From UM-FILTER-47-13 sp964445195 (GTDB taxonomy: Bacteria > Pseudomonadota > Alphaproteobacteria > Micavibrionales > Micavibrionaceae), in assembly GCA_964445195.1 (NCBI GenBank), contig CAYUKA010000001.1, forward strand, positions 1 to 64,000: a DNA stretch of 64,000 nucleotides, in the 5' to 3' direction. This document shows, in pieces, positions 44,832-53,668 of the stretch. A program made the position numbers and the translations under genes. The first letter of the stretch is position 1. Every line of letters starts with the position of its first letter. Below the pieces are notes generated by a model. That model was not told where the DNA came from, did no database searches, and worked only from the letters and a program-made list of their open reading frames with translations.

Positions 44832-46039
44832 TATGCCACCTTCCGTAAATCAAGTGTTTCGTCACGTTCAATACACATAGCAATACCCATACCGCCACCG
44901 ATGCAGAGCGTTACCAGCCCCTTGCGCGCATCGCGTCGCGCCATTTCATGCAGCAGCGTGACCGTAACCCGTGTTCCCGATGCGCCGATCGGGTGGCCGA
45001 GGGCAATCGCGCCGCCATTCACATTCACCTTGTCAGGGTCAAAGCCCATCTCCTTCATCACGCAACATGCCTGCGCCGCAAAAGCCTCATTCGATTCGAC
45101 AAGGTCAAGATCACCGACAGCCCAACCGGCCTTTTCCAGCGCCCTGCGCGACGCCGGGATCGGCCCGGTTCCCATGACCGCCGGGTCAACACCCGCCGTC
45201 GCCCATGACCTGATCGTGCCCAGTACCGGCAGGCCGCGCTTTTGTGCTTCACTGACGCGCATCAGCACTACCGCCGCCGCGCCGTCATTAATGCCGGACG
45301 CATTACCCGCCGTCACAGTGCCATCCTTTTTAAAGGCCGGACGCAGACCGCCAAGCCCGTCGGCTGTGACACCCGCACGGGGAAACTCATCCTGATCGAC
45401 CGTCACCTCTTCCTTACGCTTTTTAACCGTCAGCGGCACGATTTCAGCAGCAAATTTACCATCCTTAATCGCCGCCTCCGCTTTCTGCTGGGACGCCGCC
45501 GCAAAGTTATCCTGATCCTGCCTTGTGACCTGGTATTGTTGCGCGATGTTCTCGGCCGTAATACCCATATGGTAGTCGTTAAAGATATCCCAGAGGCCGT
45601 CCCTGATCATCGTATCGGTCATCTCGACATTGCCGAACTTGACGCCATCACGCATGTGCATGCAATGCGGGGCACGGCTCATGCTCTCCTGCCCGCCGGC
45701 GACAATAATCGCGGCGTCGTCATTGGCAATCGCCTGCATGCCGAGCACAATCGTGCGCAGGCCGGAGCCACAAACCTGGTTGATCGTGTAGGCGGTTTTT
45801 TCCTGCGGCAGGCCGGCAGCGATCGCTGTTTGCCGCGCCGTGTTCTGCCCGACGCCAGCCGTTAAAACCTGTCCCATGATCAGCTCGTCGATCTCCGCAG
45901 CCGTAACGCCTGCCTCATCCATAACCGCCTTGACCACGGCGCTGCCCATTTGGGGCGCGTCAAGACTGCTGAGCGCACCGCCCAGATTACCAATGGCCGA
46001 CCGCTTCGCGGTGACGATAACGATAGGATCTTCCTGCAT
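44831..46039 (-). CDS. phaA: acetyl-CoA acetyltransferase (beta-ketothiolase)
   Basis: PhaA condenses two acetyl-CoA. The 402-residue thiolase has the acylated Cys90 in INQVCGSGL, the LGHPIGASGTR histidine loop, and the C-terminal LCIGGGMGIAM cysteine. The ATG at 46039 has AGGCGG seven bases upstream, and the frame before it has no thiolase similarity. It precedes phaB by one overlapping base. Whether it serves PHB or fatty-acid breakdown rests on gene context. Confidence 0.94.
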   Translation of the reverse strand: MQEDPIVIVTAKRSAIGNLGGALSSLDAPQMGSAVVKAVMDEAGVTAAEIDELIMGQVLTAGVGQNTARQTAIAAGLPQEKTAYTINQVCGSGLRTIVLGMQAIANDDAAIIVAGGQESMSRAPHCMHMRDGVKFGNVEMTDTMIRDGLWDIFNDYHMGITAENIAQQYQVTRQDQDNFAAASQQKAEAAIKDGKFAAEIVPLTVKKRKEEVTVDQDEFPRAGVTADGLGGLRPAFKKDGTVTAGNASGINDGAAAVVLMRVSEAQKRGLPVLGTIRSWATAGVDPAVMGTGPIPASRRALEKAGWAVGDLDLVESNEAFAAQACCVMKEMGFDPDKVNVNGGAIALGHPIGASGTRVTVTLLHEMARRDARKGLVTLCIGGGMGIAMCIERDETLDLRKVA

Positions 46040-46133
46040 GATATTCCGCCTTTCCGGTATCAATAAATAAAATGTGAGAAACGCCCGCCCATTATTACCA
46101 AGACAGCGCAGAATGCAAGGGATAAAGGGCGTT

Positions 46134-47234
46134 TCAGCCCATATTATTCTTCAGCCATTCGGCAATGGGGCGCCACACATCCCGCTCCGCGCGGTGACCG
46201 GTTATCATGCCAATGTGGCCGCAGTCCGGTTCAAGTATTTGCCCCATCGGGCAGAGCGTCGCCAGTGGCTGCGATGACGCAAACGGTACCAGCCTGTCTT
46301 TACGCGATGCGACAACCAGGGCCGGCACATTGATGGCAGCCGGGTTCATAAGATAGCCGCCGACCGACCACACACCCCGCCCTGGCCTGTTTTCAGCATA
46401 CCAGTCGAGCAGACAACTGCGCGCAAGATCATAAGGCATCGCTACACCGTCATTCAGCCAGTCCTCAACCACCACAAACAGTTTTGCCTTTTCGCTGCTA
46501 TCATCCAGCATCAAAAATTCCTGAAACTTTTGTGCAGACCGATCGGCATTAACCGCAGCAAAAACTGATTGAATCCATTCGCTCGGCAAATGCCGTTTAT
46601 CCTCTAAAATCTGCAAGGCTGAGGGTATACCCTGCCGAACCTTTTGTACAAGTTCATCACCCGCAACATCAAAGTCCCAGGGACTGGCGAGAAATACAAT
46701 GTTCCGCAAAACATCTTTTTTGTGCATGGCCGCCGCAGCCAGCAGCGTACCGCCCATGCAGTACCCGAGCGCACTAATGCGTTCGCCTGCATGCTCGCGC
46801 GCCGCCTGTAACGCCGGGCAAAGACGTTGCGTTACCAGCGCGTCGAAACTGCACAGACCGTCATCTTGCAACGGGTCGCCCCAATCGAGAAGATATGTTT
46901 CAATACCCGCTGCCGCCAGCCAGCGTACAAAGGATTTTTGCGGCATCAGGTCAAGAATATAGGATTTGTTTATCAGAGAAGGCACAAGCAGCAAATGTGC
47001 GCGTTTTTGTTCCGCCGGACAATGAAACAACCGTACCTGTCCGCTGCTCCAGACCACCGGCAGAGGCGATACCTGCCGTTCATAGCTATGGGCGCGGTAT
47101 TTCTGAATACCGGCCATCATACCGGCCATATCATGCTGCACATCCCCAGGCGCACCATTACGGCCGGCCCACGCCATGCCGATATGAACCGGCAGGGGTG
47201 AAGGGCCACGTCGTTTCAGAACTTGTGCAGGCAT
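46134..47234 (-). CDS. phaC: short poly(3-hydroxyalkanoate) synthase (PhaC-like)
   Basis: A protein of about 366 residues that would polymerise (R)-3-hydroxybutyryl-CoA. The PhaC lipase-like box is GYCMGG with Cys159 as nucleophile, and a later aspartate (SRKDRLVPFASS) and histidine (DCGHIGM) complete the triad. Length is nearer to class III/IV synthases (about 350 residues) than to class I (about 600), yet no PhaE or small PhaR-type partner subunit is seen here. The ATG at 47234 lacks a good ribosome-binding site and a GTG at 47270 is open, so the start is uncertain. It could be a PHA-depolymerase-like hydrolase, but GYCMGG favours synthase. Confidence 0.78.
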   Translation of the reverse strand: MPAQVLKRRGPSPLPVHIGMAWAGRNGAPGDVQHDMAGMMAGIQKYRAHSYERQVSPLPVVWSSGQVRLFHCPAEQKRAHLLLVPSLINKSYILDLMPQKSFVRWLAAAGIETYLLDWGDPLQDDGLCSFDALVTQRLCPALQAAREHAGERISALGYCMGGTLLAAAAMHKKDVLRNIVFLASPWDFDVAGDELVQKVRQGIPSALQILEDKRHLPSEWIQSVFAAVNADRSAQKFQEFLMLDDSSEKAKLFVVVEDWLNDGVAMPYDLARSCLLDWYAENRPGRGVWSVGGYLMNPAAINVPALVVASRKDRLVPFASSQPLATLCPMGQILEPDCGHIGMITGHRAERDVWRPIAEWLKNNMG

Positions 47235-47285
47235 GCACAAATTTCTAGCACAATTCCCTTTGCAGAGCACAAAAAATATGCATAA
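47223..47285. repeat. GCACAA repeat array between phaC and phaR (possible operator)
   Basis: GCACAA occurs at 47235-47240, 47248-47253 and 47267-47272, and GCATAA at 47280-47285. Spacings are 13, 19 and 13 bases, giving two pairs. The first copy also forms an inverted repeat with TTGTGC at 47223-47228 (six-base spacer). Two to three copies of a short motif with regular spacing between a synthase gene and the divergent PhaR gene is what a PhaR operator could look like. PhaR sites described elsewhere are rich in CTGC/TGCA, so this is only a candidate. Confidence 0.4.
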
Positions 47286-47341
47286 ATAAGGCCAATTTCA
47301 TACATCTATTGATAAACAGCTTTGAACAAGGATGGTGCGCC

Positions 47342-47914
47342 ATGGCAACTGCAAAAAAGAAAACCGACAAACCGACCGTGATTAAAAAATATGCGAACCG
47401 GCGTTTATATGATACGGGCCGCAGCAGCTACGTCACGCTTGATGATTTGTGCATCATGGTTAAAGAAGGTCACGATTTTGTGGTTTATGACGCCAAAAGC
47501 GGCGAAGACCTGACCCGCAGCGTGCTGACACAGATCATTGTCGATCAGGAAGCCAAAGGTGAGAACATGCTGCCCGTCCCGTTCCTGCGCCAGTTGATCG
47601 GTTTTTACGGCGACAGCCTGCAATCGCTCATTCCGAATTACCTTGAGCAGTCTTTTGAAACGTTCACCGAAAACCAGGAGCGGTTCCGCGAGCAGATGAG
47701 CAGCTCCCTCGGCAATATGATGAACCCGGCCAAGGCGATGGAAGAAATCACCAAGCAAAACATGACCATGTTTGAGAACACCATGCGCGCATGGACTCCT
47801 TTTGCCGTCGGCGCAGGCGCCAGTCAGGAAGATGTTGAGCGCCGGATTAAAGATCTCAAAGATAACATTACGAAAATGCAAAAAGAAGTGATGCGTCTGT
47901 CAGGACAGGCCTGA
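47342..47914 (+). CDS. phaR: polyhydroxyalkanoate synthesis regulator PhaR
   Basis: A protein of about 190 residues. The N-terminal DNA-binding domain IKKYANRRLYDTGRSSYVTLDDL is highly typical of PhaR, and the second domain holds DLTRSVLTQIIVDQE. PhaR senses PHB and represses phasin and often its own gene. The ATG at 47342 has AAGGA ten bases upstream. It is divergent from phaC with a 107-bp gap that contains the GCACAA array, and ends directly against the stop of the following GGDEF/EAL gene. Confidence 0.94.
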   Translation: MATAKKKTDKPTVIKKYANRRLYDTGRSSYVTLDDLCIMVKEGHDFVVYDAKSGEDLTRSVLTQIIVDQEAKGENMLPVPFLRQLIGFYGDSLQSLIPNYLEQSFETFTENQERFREQMSSSLGNMMNPAKAMEEITKQNMTMFENTMRAWTPFAVGAGASQEDVERRIKDLKDNITKMQKEVMRLSGQA

Positions 47915-49726
47915 TCAGCCTGAGAGCTTTTTTTTCAGGATTTCGTCATTCATGATCGTACTGTCTTCCAGCAGGCCTTGCCGAGCCTCGCGGGCAACTT
48001 CCGTTGAAATGTTGCGATAGACATGATCCTTTGGCAGCCACAGGCGCTCGACACGGGGAAAGCCGTATACATAGCCCTGGATATGATCGATCCCATCACG
48101 GGCCAGAAGCTGTGCTTCTGCAAGGGTTTCTGCGCCCTCACCGACGGTCTGGACATTGACGCCGTCCGCAAGCGACTTAAGCGTCCGCACGAACAGGTGA
48201 TTATTTTCATCATCAATATTGCGAATAAAAGACTTGTCGATCTTCACAATATCGACATTGAGTTCTTTTAACTGTGAGAAGGCTGTGTAGCCGGCGCCAA
48301 AATCATCAAGAGCCACACTGCAGCCCAGATCCTGTAATGTCCGTACAACCCGCTTGGTTTTCTCCATATCATGGATCACAGCAGATTCGGTAATCTCGAT
48401 AATCAGGCGCTGCGCCACGCTGGGCCTGTCGCGTAATGACGAAACCAGATTGCGCAGCCAGTCCTTATCGGTCAGGCTGAGATTAGAGATATTTACCGAC
48501 AGCCTGATATCAGGGAACATTGTCAGTTCGTGCACCGCCATGCGCAGCGCATATTGGTCCATCAGCCGGCTCAAGCCCAGTTTTTCAATAGCCGGGATAA
48601 AAGACGCCGCAGCAATCATCTGTCCGGCTTCGTCAATCATCCGGATTAAACACTCATGGAACGATACGCTCTCGGCGCTGGCCCCCATAACCGGCTGGAA
48701 CGCAAAACGCAGCCTGTTCTCTTTCAGGGCCTTCAGAAAGTTATCGGCAGAGCGCAACAGTGCTTTGTTATCCTCGGCATTCGACGACGCCTCGTCATAA
48801 GATACAAAGCAGCTGCGGCCTTTATCCTTCGCCACCCGCATCGCCATTTCCGCCCTGGCCAGGATGGCATTTCTTTCCTGCCGCCGGTCAAGAACCATAC
48901 CGCCAATCGAGATACCGACACCGATCGGCCCCATGCTGGTCTGGATCGGCACGTTATAAAAATTATTCAGTATATATTTGGCAACGGCGGCCATCTCATT
49001 ATGCGGCGCCTGTTTAAAAAACAGGCCATAGACATCACCGTCAACACGCATTGCATAACCGGCCTCGCCGATGATCTGCTTTAAGCGCTCTCCCGTTTTC
49101 TGGATGATCTCATCAGCATAGCGCGTGCCCATAACATCGTTAAACAGCGACATACGATCGATTCCGACGACGAGAACATAACCATATGAGACTTGCTGAG
49201 AGGCGGGATTATCATACCATTCTTCAATCTTTTGCTGGAACAGCACCCGGCCCTGATTAATATAGCCGTTGCCATGCAGAATCGACATGTCAATCTTTTC
49301 ACTGCCTGAAACAGATGCGGTATCCACAAGAGCACCGCCGTCATTTTGCTGGCGCAGGAATCCGCAAACCGTCCGGCGCCCCTCCCGATCGACCTGTAAA
49401 GTCGCCGACTCCTCGATCTCGACATGGATACCGTTTTCGAGCTTCAATTTGTAAGACGTTGAAAAAGACGGACCGCGCTCTTGCAACTGATCATCGCCCT
49501 GCCCCAGCAAGTTATGAATCGCTGCAAGCCGGCCGGGCACGTCGGCAGGATTGAGCATCCGGCTAAATTGCGCATTGTTTGACGGACAATCTTCTCTGTT
49601 CAGACCGAAAAAAGCGCCGGTATTGCCGGCCCATTCCAAATGATCGTCACCAATATCCCATATATAGGCGACAATGCCGTTTTGGCTCAGTGTATGTGCT
49701 AAATGTTCAAACCATTGTGCGGCCAT
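47915..49726 (-). CDS. degenerate GGDEF plus EAL protein (likely c-di-GMP phosphodiesterase)
   Basis: A 603-residue protein with a PAS-like N-terminal part (about 1-135), a GGDEF-like domain (about 190-315) and an EAL domain (about 330-570). The GGDEF motif reads VDGDVYG, so the cyclase is almost certainly inactive. The EAL domain retains key residues: FHECLIRM (Glu kept), VNISNLS, EITESAV, DDFGAGYTAF, VKIDKSF and VGEGAET. It is probably a phosphodiesterase controlled by the N-terminal region. No signal peptide or membrane helix is seen. It converges with phaR with zero spacing. Confidence 0.85.
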   Translation of the reverse strand: MAAQWFEHLAHTLSQNGIVAYIWDIGDDHLEWAGNTGAFFGLNREDCPSNNAQFSRMLNPADVPGRLAAIHNLLGQGDDQLQERGPSFSTSYKLKLENGIHVEIEESATLQVDREGRRTVCGFLRQQNDGGALVDTASVSGSEKIDMSILHGNGYINQGRVLFQQKIEEWYDNPASQQVSYGYVLVVGIDRMSLFNDVMGTRYADEIIQKTGERLKQIIGEAGYAMRVDGDVYGLFFKQAPHNEMAAVAKYILNNFYNVPIQTSMGPIGVGISIGGMVLDRRQERNAILARAEMAMRVAKDKGRSCFVSYDEASSNAEDNKALLRSADNFLKALKENRLRFAFQPVMGASAESVSFHECLIRMIDEAGQMIAAASFIPAIEKLGLSRLMDQYALRMAVHELTMFPDIRLSVNISNLSLTDKDWLRNLVSSLRDRPSVAQRLIIEITESAVIHDMEKTKRVVRTLQDLGCSVALDDFGAGYTAFSQLKELNVDIVKIDKSFIRNIDDENNHLFVRTLKSLADGVNVQTVGEGAETLAEAQLLARDGIDHIQGYVYGFPRVERLWLPKDHVYRNISTEVAREARQGLLEDSTIMNDEILKKKLSG

Positions 49727-49789
49727 GTGAATGCCTTAACCGTGAAATTACCAGAACATCTTGCCGCGAAAATATTAACAAAATGACAA

Positions 49790-49816
49790 GAAGCCTATAA
49801 ATTCATTATAGGCTTC
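49790..49816. other. perfect 11-bp hairpin upstream of the GGDEF/EAL gene
   Basis: GAAGCCTATAA (49790-49800) and TTATAGGCTTC (49806-49816) flank a five-base loop. It lies 64 bp upstream of the ATG at 49726 in AT-rich sequence. No T-run follows on either strand, so it is not a clear terminator. A second dyad, GGTCACA with TGTGACC (49877-49901, 11-base spacer), lies 61 bases further on. Their roles are unknown. Confidence 0.45.
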
Positions 49817-49956
49817 AATTAGTTACCAAGAGCTTTACGGATTTTAGTAAAATTTTATGTAATTTTTATGGATCTTGGTCACAATCTGACAAAATGTGAC
49901 CGTCTCCTTTGGATGGCACACCAGCTTAATCAAGGTCAATTTATAAACAATTTCAA

Positions 49957-52900
49957 TTACCTCAGTGCTATGCGCGTATCAAGCAGCGACCTGGCCAGGC
50001 GATCACGGATATCCATGGCAATATCCATCATTGCCATATCGGATTCATGAGCGATCGCCGTAAAAGTCTGACCATCACTGTAAAAAACCAGCGAAGCCGC
50101 TGCTCCGCCCTGACCGCTAACACAGGCAATCTCATAAGACGATACCTGAATATCGCCTGTTCGCTCCGTCATCACAGGTACAGACGCAAAATCGCCCTGA
50201 CAACGCGCCTCGGTTTTGCTGATGTAACGCCGTGCTTTTTCTTCAAACTGCCCAGGCCCGTCCATAATCTCTTGCTCGGCACTACCGAAAACACCCGCGC
50301 TTTCCCAGCCATAGGCAACGCCGGGATCATTGTCCGCGCTGACTTTTTGTAAAGCACCACCAAATGAAATTTGTGCCCGGGTCAGCAGGCGTGCCATATC
50401 ATCAAGCCTCATTAACGGGGCCGTTTCAAGCGCAGCAACAGGGGGCCGCGCGACATTCCGTTGCGCCTGAACCGTTTTCTGAACCGTTCTTGGTGACGCA
50501 GCATCAGGTCGCGCAGGGTCATACAGGGCCTTTTGCGGTTCATCCTCAATATAGGACCGTATTTCAGACGGAACGCCTTCCACAGCCGCTTCAGCCCTTT
50601 CGGTATGGCCATCTTCAACCAGTGGCTCTGTCACATCAATCTTGCGCGAAATCCGCGTCGACTCGTGACTGCTCACGGCCGGCCTTTCGTCACGCTCTGC
50701 TTCCGGTGTTGCCCTCGGCGGTGTCTCCAATGCCGGTTTAGGCGGCGTTTCGGAGCCGGCAGCCGTATTAATAGGTGACAAGGCCGTTTCCAGCGAAGCA
50801 ATCTTCCCTGTGAACACGGCTTCCTGTTTTTTCAGCGCCGCGATTGTTGCAGCAGAACTGGTCCCCTGTTCCTGCAAATCCGCAATTCTCTGCTCAAACA
50901 CCGCCCGTTGTTCCTCCAGGGCTTCTTCAAGCGACTCAACCTGCGCCGTCAGGGCTGTTTCGCGTGCTTCCAGGGCCCGCTGCTCATTTTCAAGACGAGT
51001 GCGCTCTTCGGCCAGAACACTGTTTTTCTCGCGTAAAGCAGCGATATGTTCCTGCCGGGACTGCTCTGCAGCCTGTCCGGCTTCGCTTGCCGTCTGCGCT
51101 TCGGCCAAGGCCGTCTGAAGCGAGGCAACCTGCGTTTCCAGTTCAGCTTGCCGCGCGGCCAGGTCATTCTTGTCACGTTCGATCTGTTCACGTTCCTGCA
51201 CCAGCGCTTTGTTTTGCTCTGTAAGCTGCGCCAGCGCCGCTTCGCGCTCCGCCTGTCCGGCTTCGCTTGCCGTCTGCGCTTCGGCCAGGGCCGTCTGAAG
51301 CGAGGCGATCTGACGCTCTAAATCAGCTTGCCGCAGGGCCAGGTCATTCTTGTCACGTTCAATCAACTCACGCTCATGCATAAGCGTTTTGTTTTGCTCA
51401 ACGAGCTGCGCCAACCCGGCGTCACGCTCCTGCCCGGACGCTGTTTCAATCGCCGCCAGCTGGGTTTGCAAAGCCGCCATCTGAGTCTTGAGCGTCTGGT
51501 TTTCCTGCGTCATCGCCAGCTTTTGTTGCTCAATCGCAAACTTCTGCTGCGCCAGCCGGTCAAGCTCCTGCTGCAACGGGGCAATTGCGCCAGTTCTCTC
51601 GCGGGCTGCCTTGGCCGCGATGCGGGTCGTCTCCAACTCATGCTCCAGCGCGGCAATCTTCACCTGTGCCCCTGACGACGCGCTGTCATTATCAAGCATT
51701 GTTTGTTCAAGCGCCGCCAGTTTCTGGGCGTAATCAGCCCGCTGGGCTGCCATGGCCACTTTTTCAGTCTCAAGAGCCTCGAAGCGATCACGTAATTCGA
51801 CCAGTTGTGCTTCATATCCCTCTTTCTGCGCTGCGAGCACGGCATCGCTGCTGCGAACCTGTTCTTCAAGGCTCAACAGTTTTGAAATCTGCTGCTGCTC
51901 GGCAACCGCCGGATCAAACAGCATATATTCAAGCTCTTTGCGTTCCATCGCACAGCGTGTGCGCTGCTCCTCCAGCTCCCGCGAGAGACGGCGAATCTCA
52001 CGTTCCGCCTCATTATAGCGCCGAGCCGCCTGCTCCAGATCCCAGTTATCTGATGAAATATCCAGCAGGCCTTTTTCTTTCTGGTCACTGACTAAATCAA
52101 TTTGCGCCATCAAACGATCGCGGTCCTGTTCGACCAGACGCAATTGCTCCTCCAATGAACGAAGCTGTGCAAGGGATACACCGCCACCGGCAGATGCGTT
52201 CTGCGCCTGTGTATTTCTGAGGGATTTGTTCTCTATTTCCAAATCACGGATGCGATCACGCAAACCGGCGATAACAGCCGTCTCCCTGCTCCCAGCGCTT
52301 GTCTGCGCCGCGAGTTGCGATTCAATGTCGGCCTGGAAGGCACGCTGCGCGGCCAACTCCTGCCGCACCTGCTGGTTCTCAGCGCGCAACATCTCAATCT
52401 CCCGGCTCAACGCGGTGTCGATCGCGCCGGCTGTCGCGCTACCAGCTTCTTTCAGGCGCATATTCTCAGCCTGCAGCAGCGAGACTTCATTCTCAAGAGC
52501 GCGCAACGCGCCGCTGTTATCCTGCGGCGGCGGGCATGATAAGGGTGCCGGGGATGCAGCCTGGTGACCAAGCTGGCCACGCAGCTGGCCGTTTTCAAGC
52601 TCCAACAGGCGCATCTTTTCGTTAAGCTCGGCCACAACGCTACTACGTTGGCCTTCACGCATATATACATCTTCGTAATTGCGACGCTCGCGCTCCAGCG
52701 CATTCCGCAGCCTCATATTCTCTTCACGCAGCGCCTGGATATCACCAGCCAGCTCGGCCGTTGATGATGCACCCGATGCCGCCGGTGAAACCATGCCCCC
52801 CTGCATAGCAAGCGGCTGCGATGCGCCCTGTGATGTGTTGACCGGCGTAACGGCTGCCTGCGCGGGGCTGCGCGGCGCAGGAGTCACGGATGCTGTCTGC

Positions 52901-53484
52901 GGCATTTGCGGCGACGGCTGTGTGGGGATCGGTGACAGCTCCTGCGCTGCCGGGCGACCGCCAGCTGCCGGCTCTACCAAATTAACAAGACAGGCCCCAA
53001 GCTTTTGCTGGCCCTGCGAGAAGTCAGCAATGCTAAACGTATAGCCTTCACCGGAGATATCGAGCTTGAGCTGCCCAGAGCGGCCCAGCGCATCATGAAA
53101 TGCATAGTCCTGTCCTAAGCGAACGACAAGCGCTTTGCCCGACACGGGTTTAATATTGAAAGCGCGCTGCTGGCCGAACCCCGGGTCCAATGTGACACGG
53201 TAAGTCTGTGCATTGTTCAGCGCCATTCTCTGAAAATCAACGGCGACTGAACTTTCGTCCTGGGCGTTCCGGGCCATGGTCAGGATCAGGTCATTGCTGA
53301 AACGGCGCGCCAAAGCACAATAAGGCTGCCCGCCCATATTCGCCGCGGATAATTGTGACACCGCCCAGTCGCTATTTGGCTGGAGTATCCGGCCCGCCGA
53401 CTGCGCGGCGACATCCCTGACCGTCCCGACAGCCAGCAAACCACCGCACAAAACCGTTGTTAAAAGCCACTGACGCTTTTTCAT
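49957..53484 (-). CDS. secreted long coiled-coil protein with shared N-terminal domain
   Basis: An 1175-residue protein not recognised as a known family. A signal peptide (MKKRQWLLTTVLCGGLLAVG) is followed by a domain of about 140 residues (30-170) that resembles the neighbouring protein at 53669. Next come a Pro/Gln-rich linker, a very long coiled coil (about 245-915) and a Pro/Ala/Arg-rich linker. The C-terminal globular domain (about 1010-1175) has two cysteines and AGVFGSAEQEIMDGPG. The coiled coil contains a duplicated 60-residue unit. Most likely an exported envelope or surface-associated filament-like protein; no sorting signal is visible. Confidence 0.7.
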   Translation of the reverse strand: MKKRQWLLTTVLCGGLLAVGTVRDVAAQSAGRILQPNSDWAVSQLSAANMGGQPYCALARRFSNDLILTMARNAQDESSVAVDFQRMALNNAQTYRVTLDPGFGQQRAFNIKPVSGKALVVRLGQDYAFHDALGRSGQLKLDISGEGYTFSIADFSQGQQKLGACLVNLVEPAAGGRPAAQELSPIPTQPSPQMPQTASVTPAPRSPAQAAVTPVNTSQGASQPLAMQGGMVSPAASGASSTAELAGDIQALREENMRLRNALERERRNYEDVYMREGQRSSVVAELNEKMRLLELENGQLRGQLGHQAASPAPLSCPPPQDNSGALRALENEVSLLQAENMRLKEAGSATAGAIDTALSREIEMLRAENQQVRQELAAQRAFQADIESQLAAQTSAGSRETAVIAGLRDRIRDLEIENKSLRNTQAQNASAGGGVSLAQLRSLEEQLRLVEQDRDRLMAQIDLVSDQKEKGLLDISSDNWDLEQAARRYNEAEREIRRLSRELEEQRTRCAMERKELEYMLFDPAVAEQQQISKLLSLEEQVRSSDAVLAAQKEGYEAQLVELRDRFEALETEKVAMAAQRADYAQKLAALEQTMLDNDSASSGAQVKIAALEHELETTRIAAKAARERTGAIAPLQQELDRLAQQKFAIEQQKLAMTQENQTLKTQMAALQTQLAAIETASGQERDAGLAQLVEQNKTLMHERELIERDKNDLALRQADLERQIASLQTALAEAQTASEAGQAEREAALAQLTEQNKALVQEREQIERDKNDLAARQAELETQVASLQTALAEAQTASEAGQAAEQSRQEHIAALREKNSVLAEERTRLENEQRALEARETALTAQVESLEEALEEQRAVFEQRIADLQEQGTSSAATIAALKKQEAVFTGKIASLETALSPINTAAGSETPPKPALETPPRATPEAERDERPAVSSHESTRISRKIDVTEPLVEDGHTERAEAAVEGVPSEIRSYIEDEPQKALYDPARPDAASPRTVQKTVQAQRNVARPPVAALETAPLMRLDDMARLLTRAQISFGGALQKVSADNDPGVAYGWESAGVFGSAEQEIMDGPGQFEEKARRYISKTEARCQGDFASVPVMTERTGDIQVSSYEIACVSGQGGAAASLVFYSDGQTFTAIAHESDMAMMDIAMDIRDRLARSLLDTRIALR
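51071..51430 (-). repeat. tandem 180-bp repeat inside the coiled-coil gene
   Basis: The sequence starting GCCTGTCCGGCTTCGCTTGC at 51071 recurs at 51251, exactly 180 bp (60 codons) later, and nearly all bases between are alike. A third, degenerate unit begins near 51431. This encodes two near-identical 60-residue coiled-coil units, for example repeated ALAEAQTASEAGQAE. In-frame duplication suggests the coiled coil grows or shrinks by recombination. Confidence 0.8.
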
Positions 53485-53668
53485 TTCTAAACTCCAGAAA
53501 CAGCCCTTGTGTTGCTATAAAGCAGAAAGGCAAAAAATGATTACCGTAACCCAATTCCCCAAAAGGATTCGCTTCTTTGCACAATACATATCTCTGTCAT
53601 ATGAAGTAAAGCGCCATTTGACAAAAGGCATCGTTCCCTTCCGCGTCTGGGGATAACATAACCCGGCA

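Noticed and set aside
49877..49901. GGTCACA/TGTGACC dyad as a CRP/FNR-type site
   Set aside because: The half-sites are inside out relative to TGTGA-N6-TCACA and the spacer is 11 bases.
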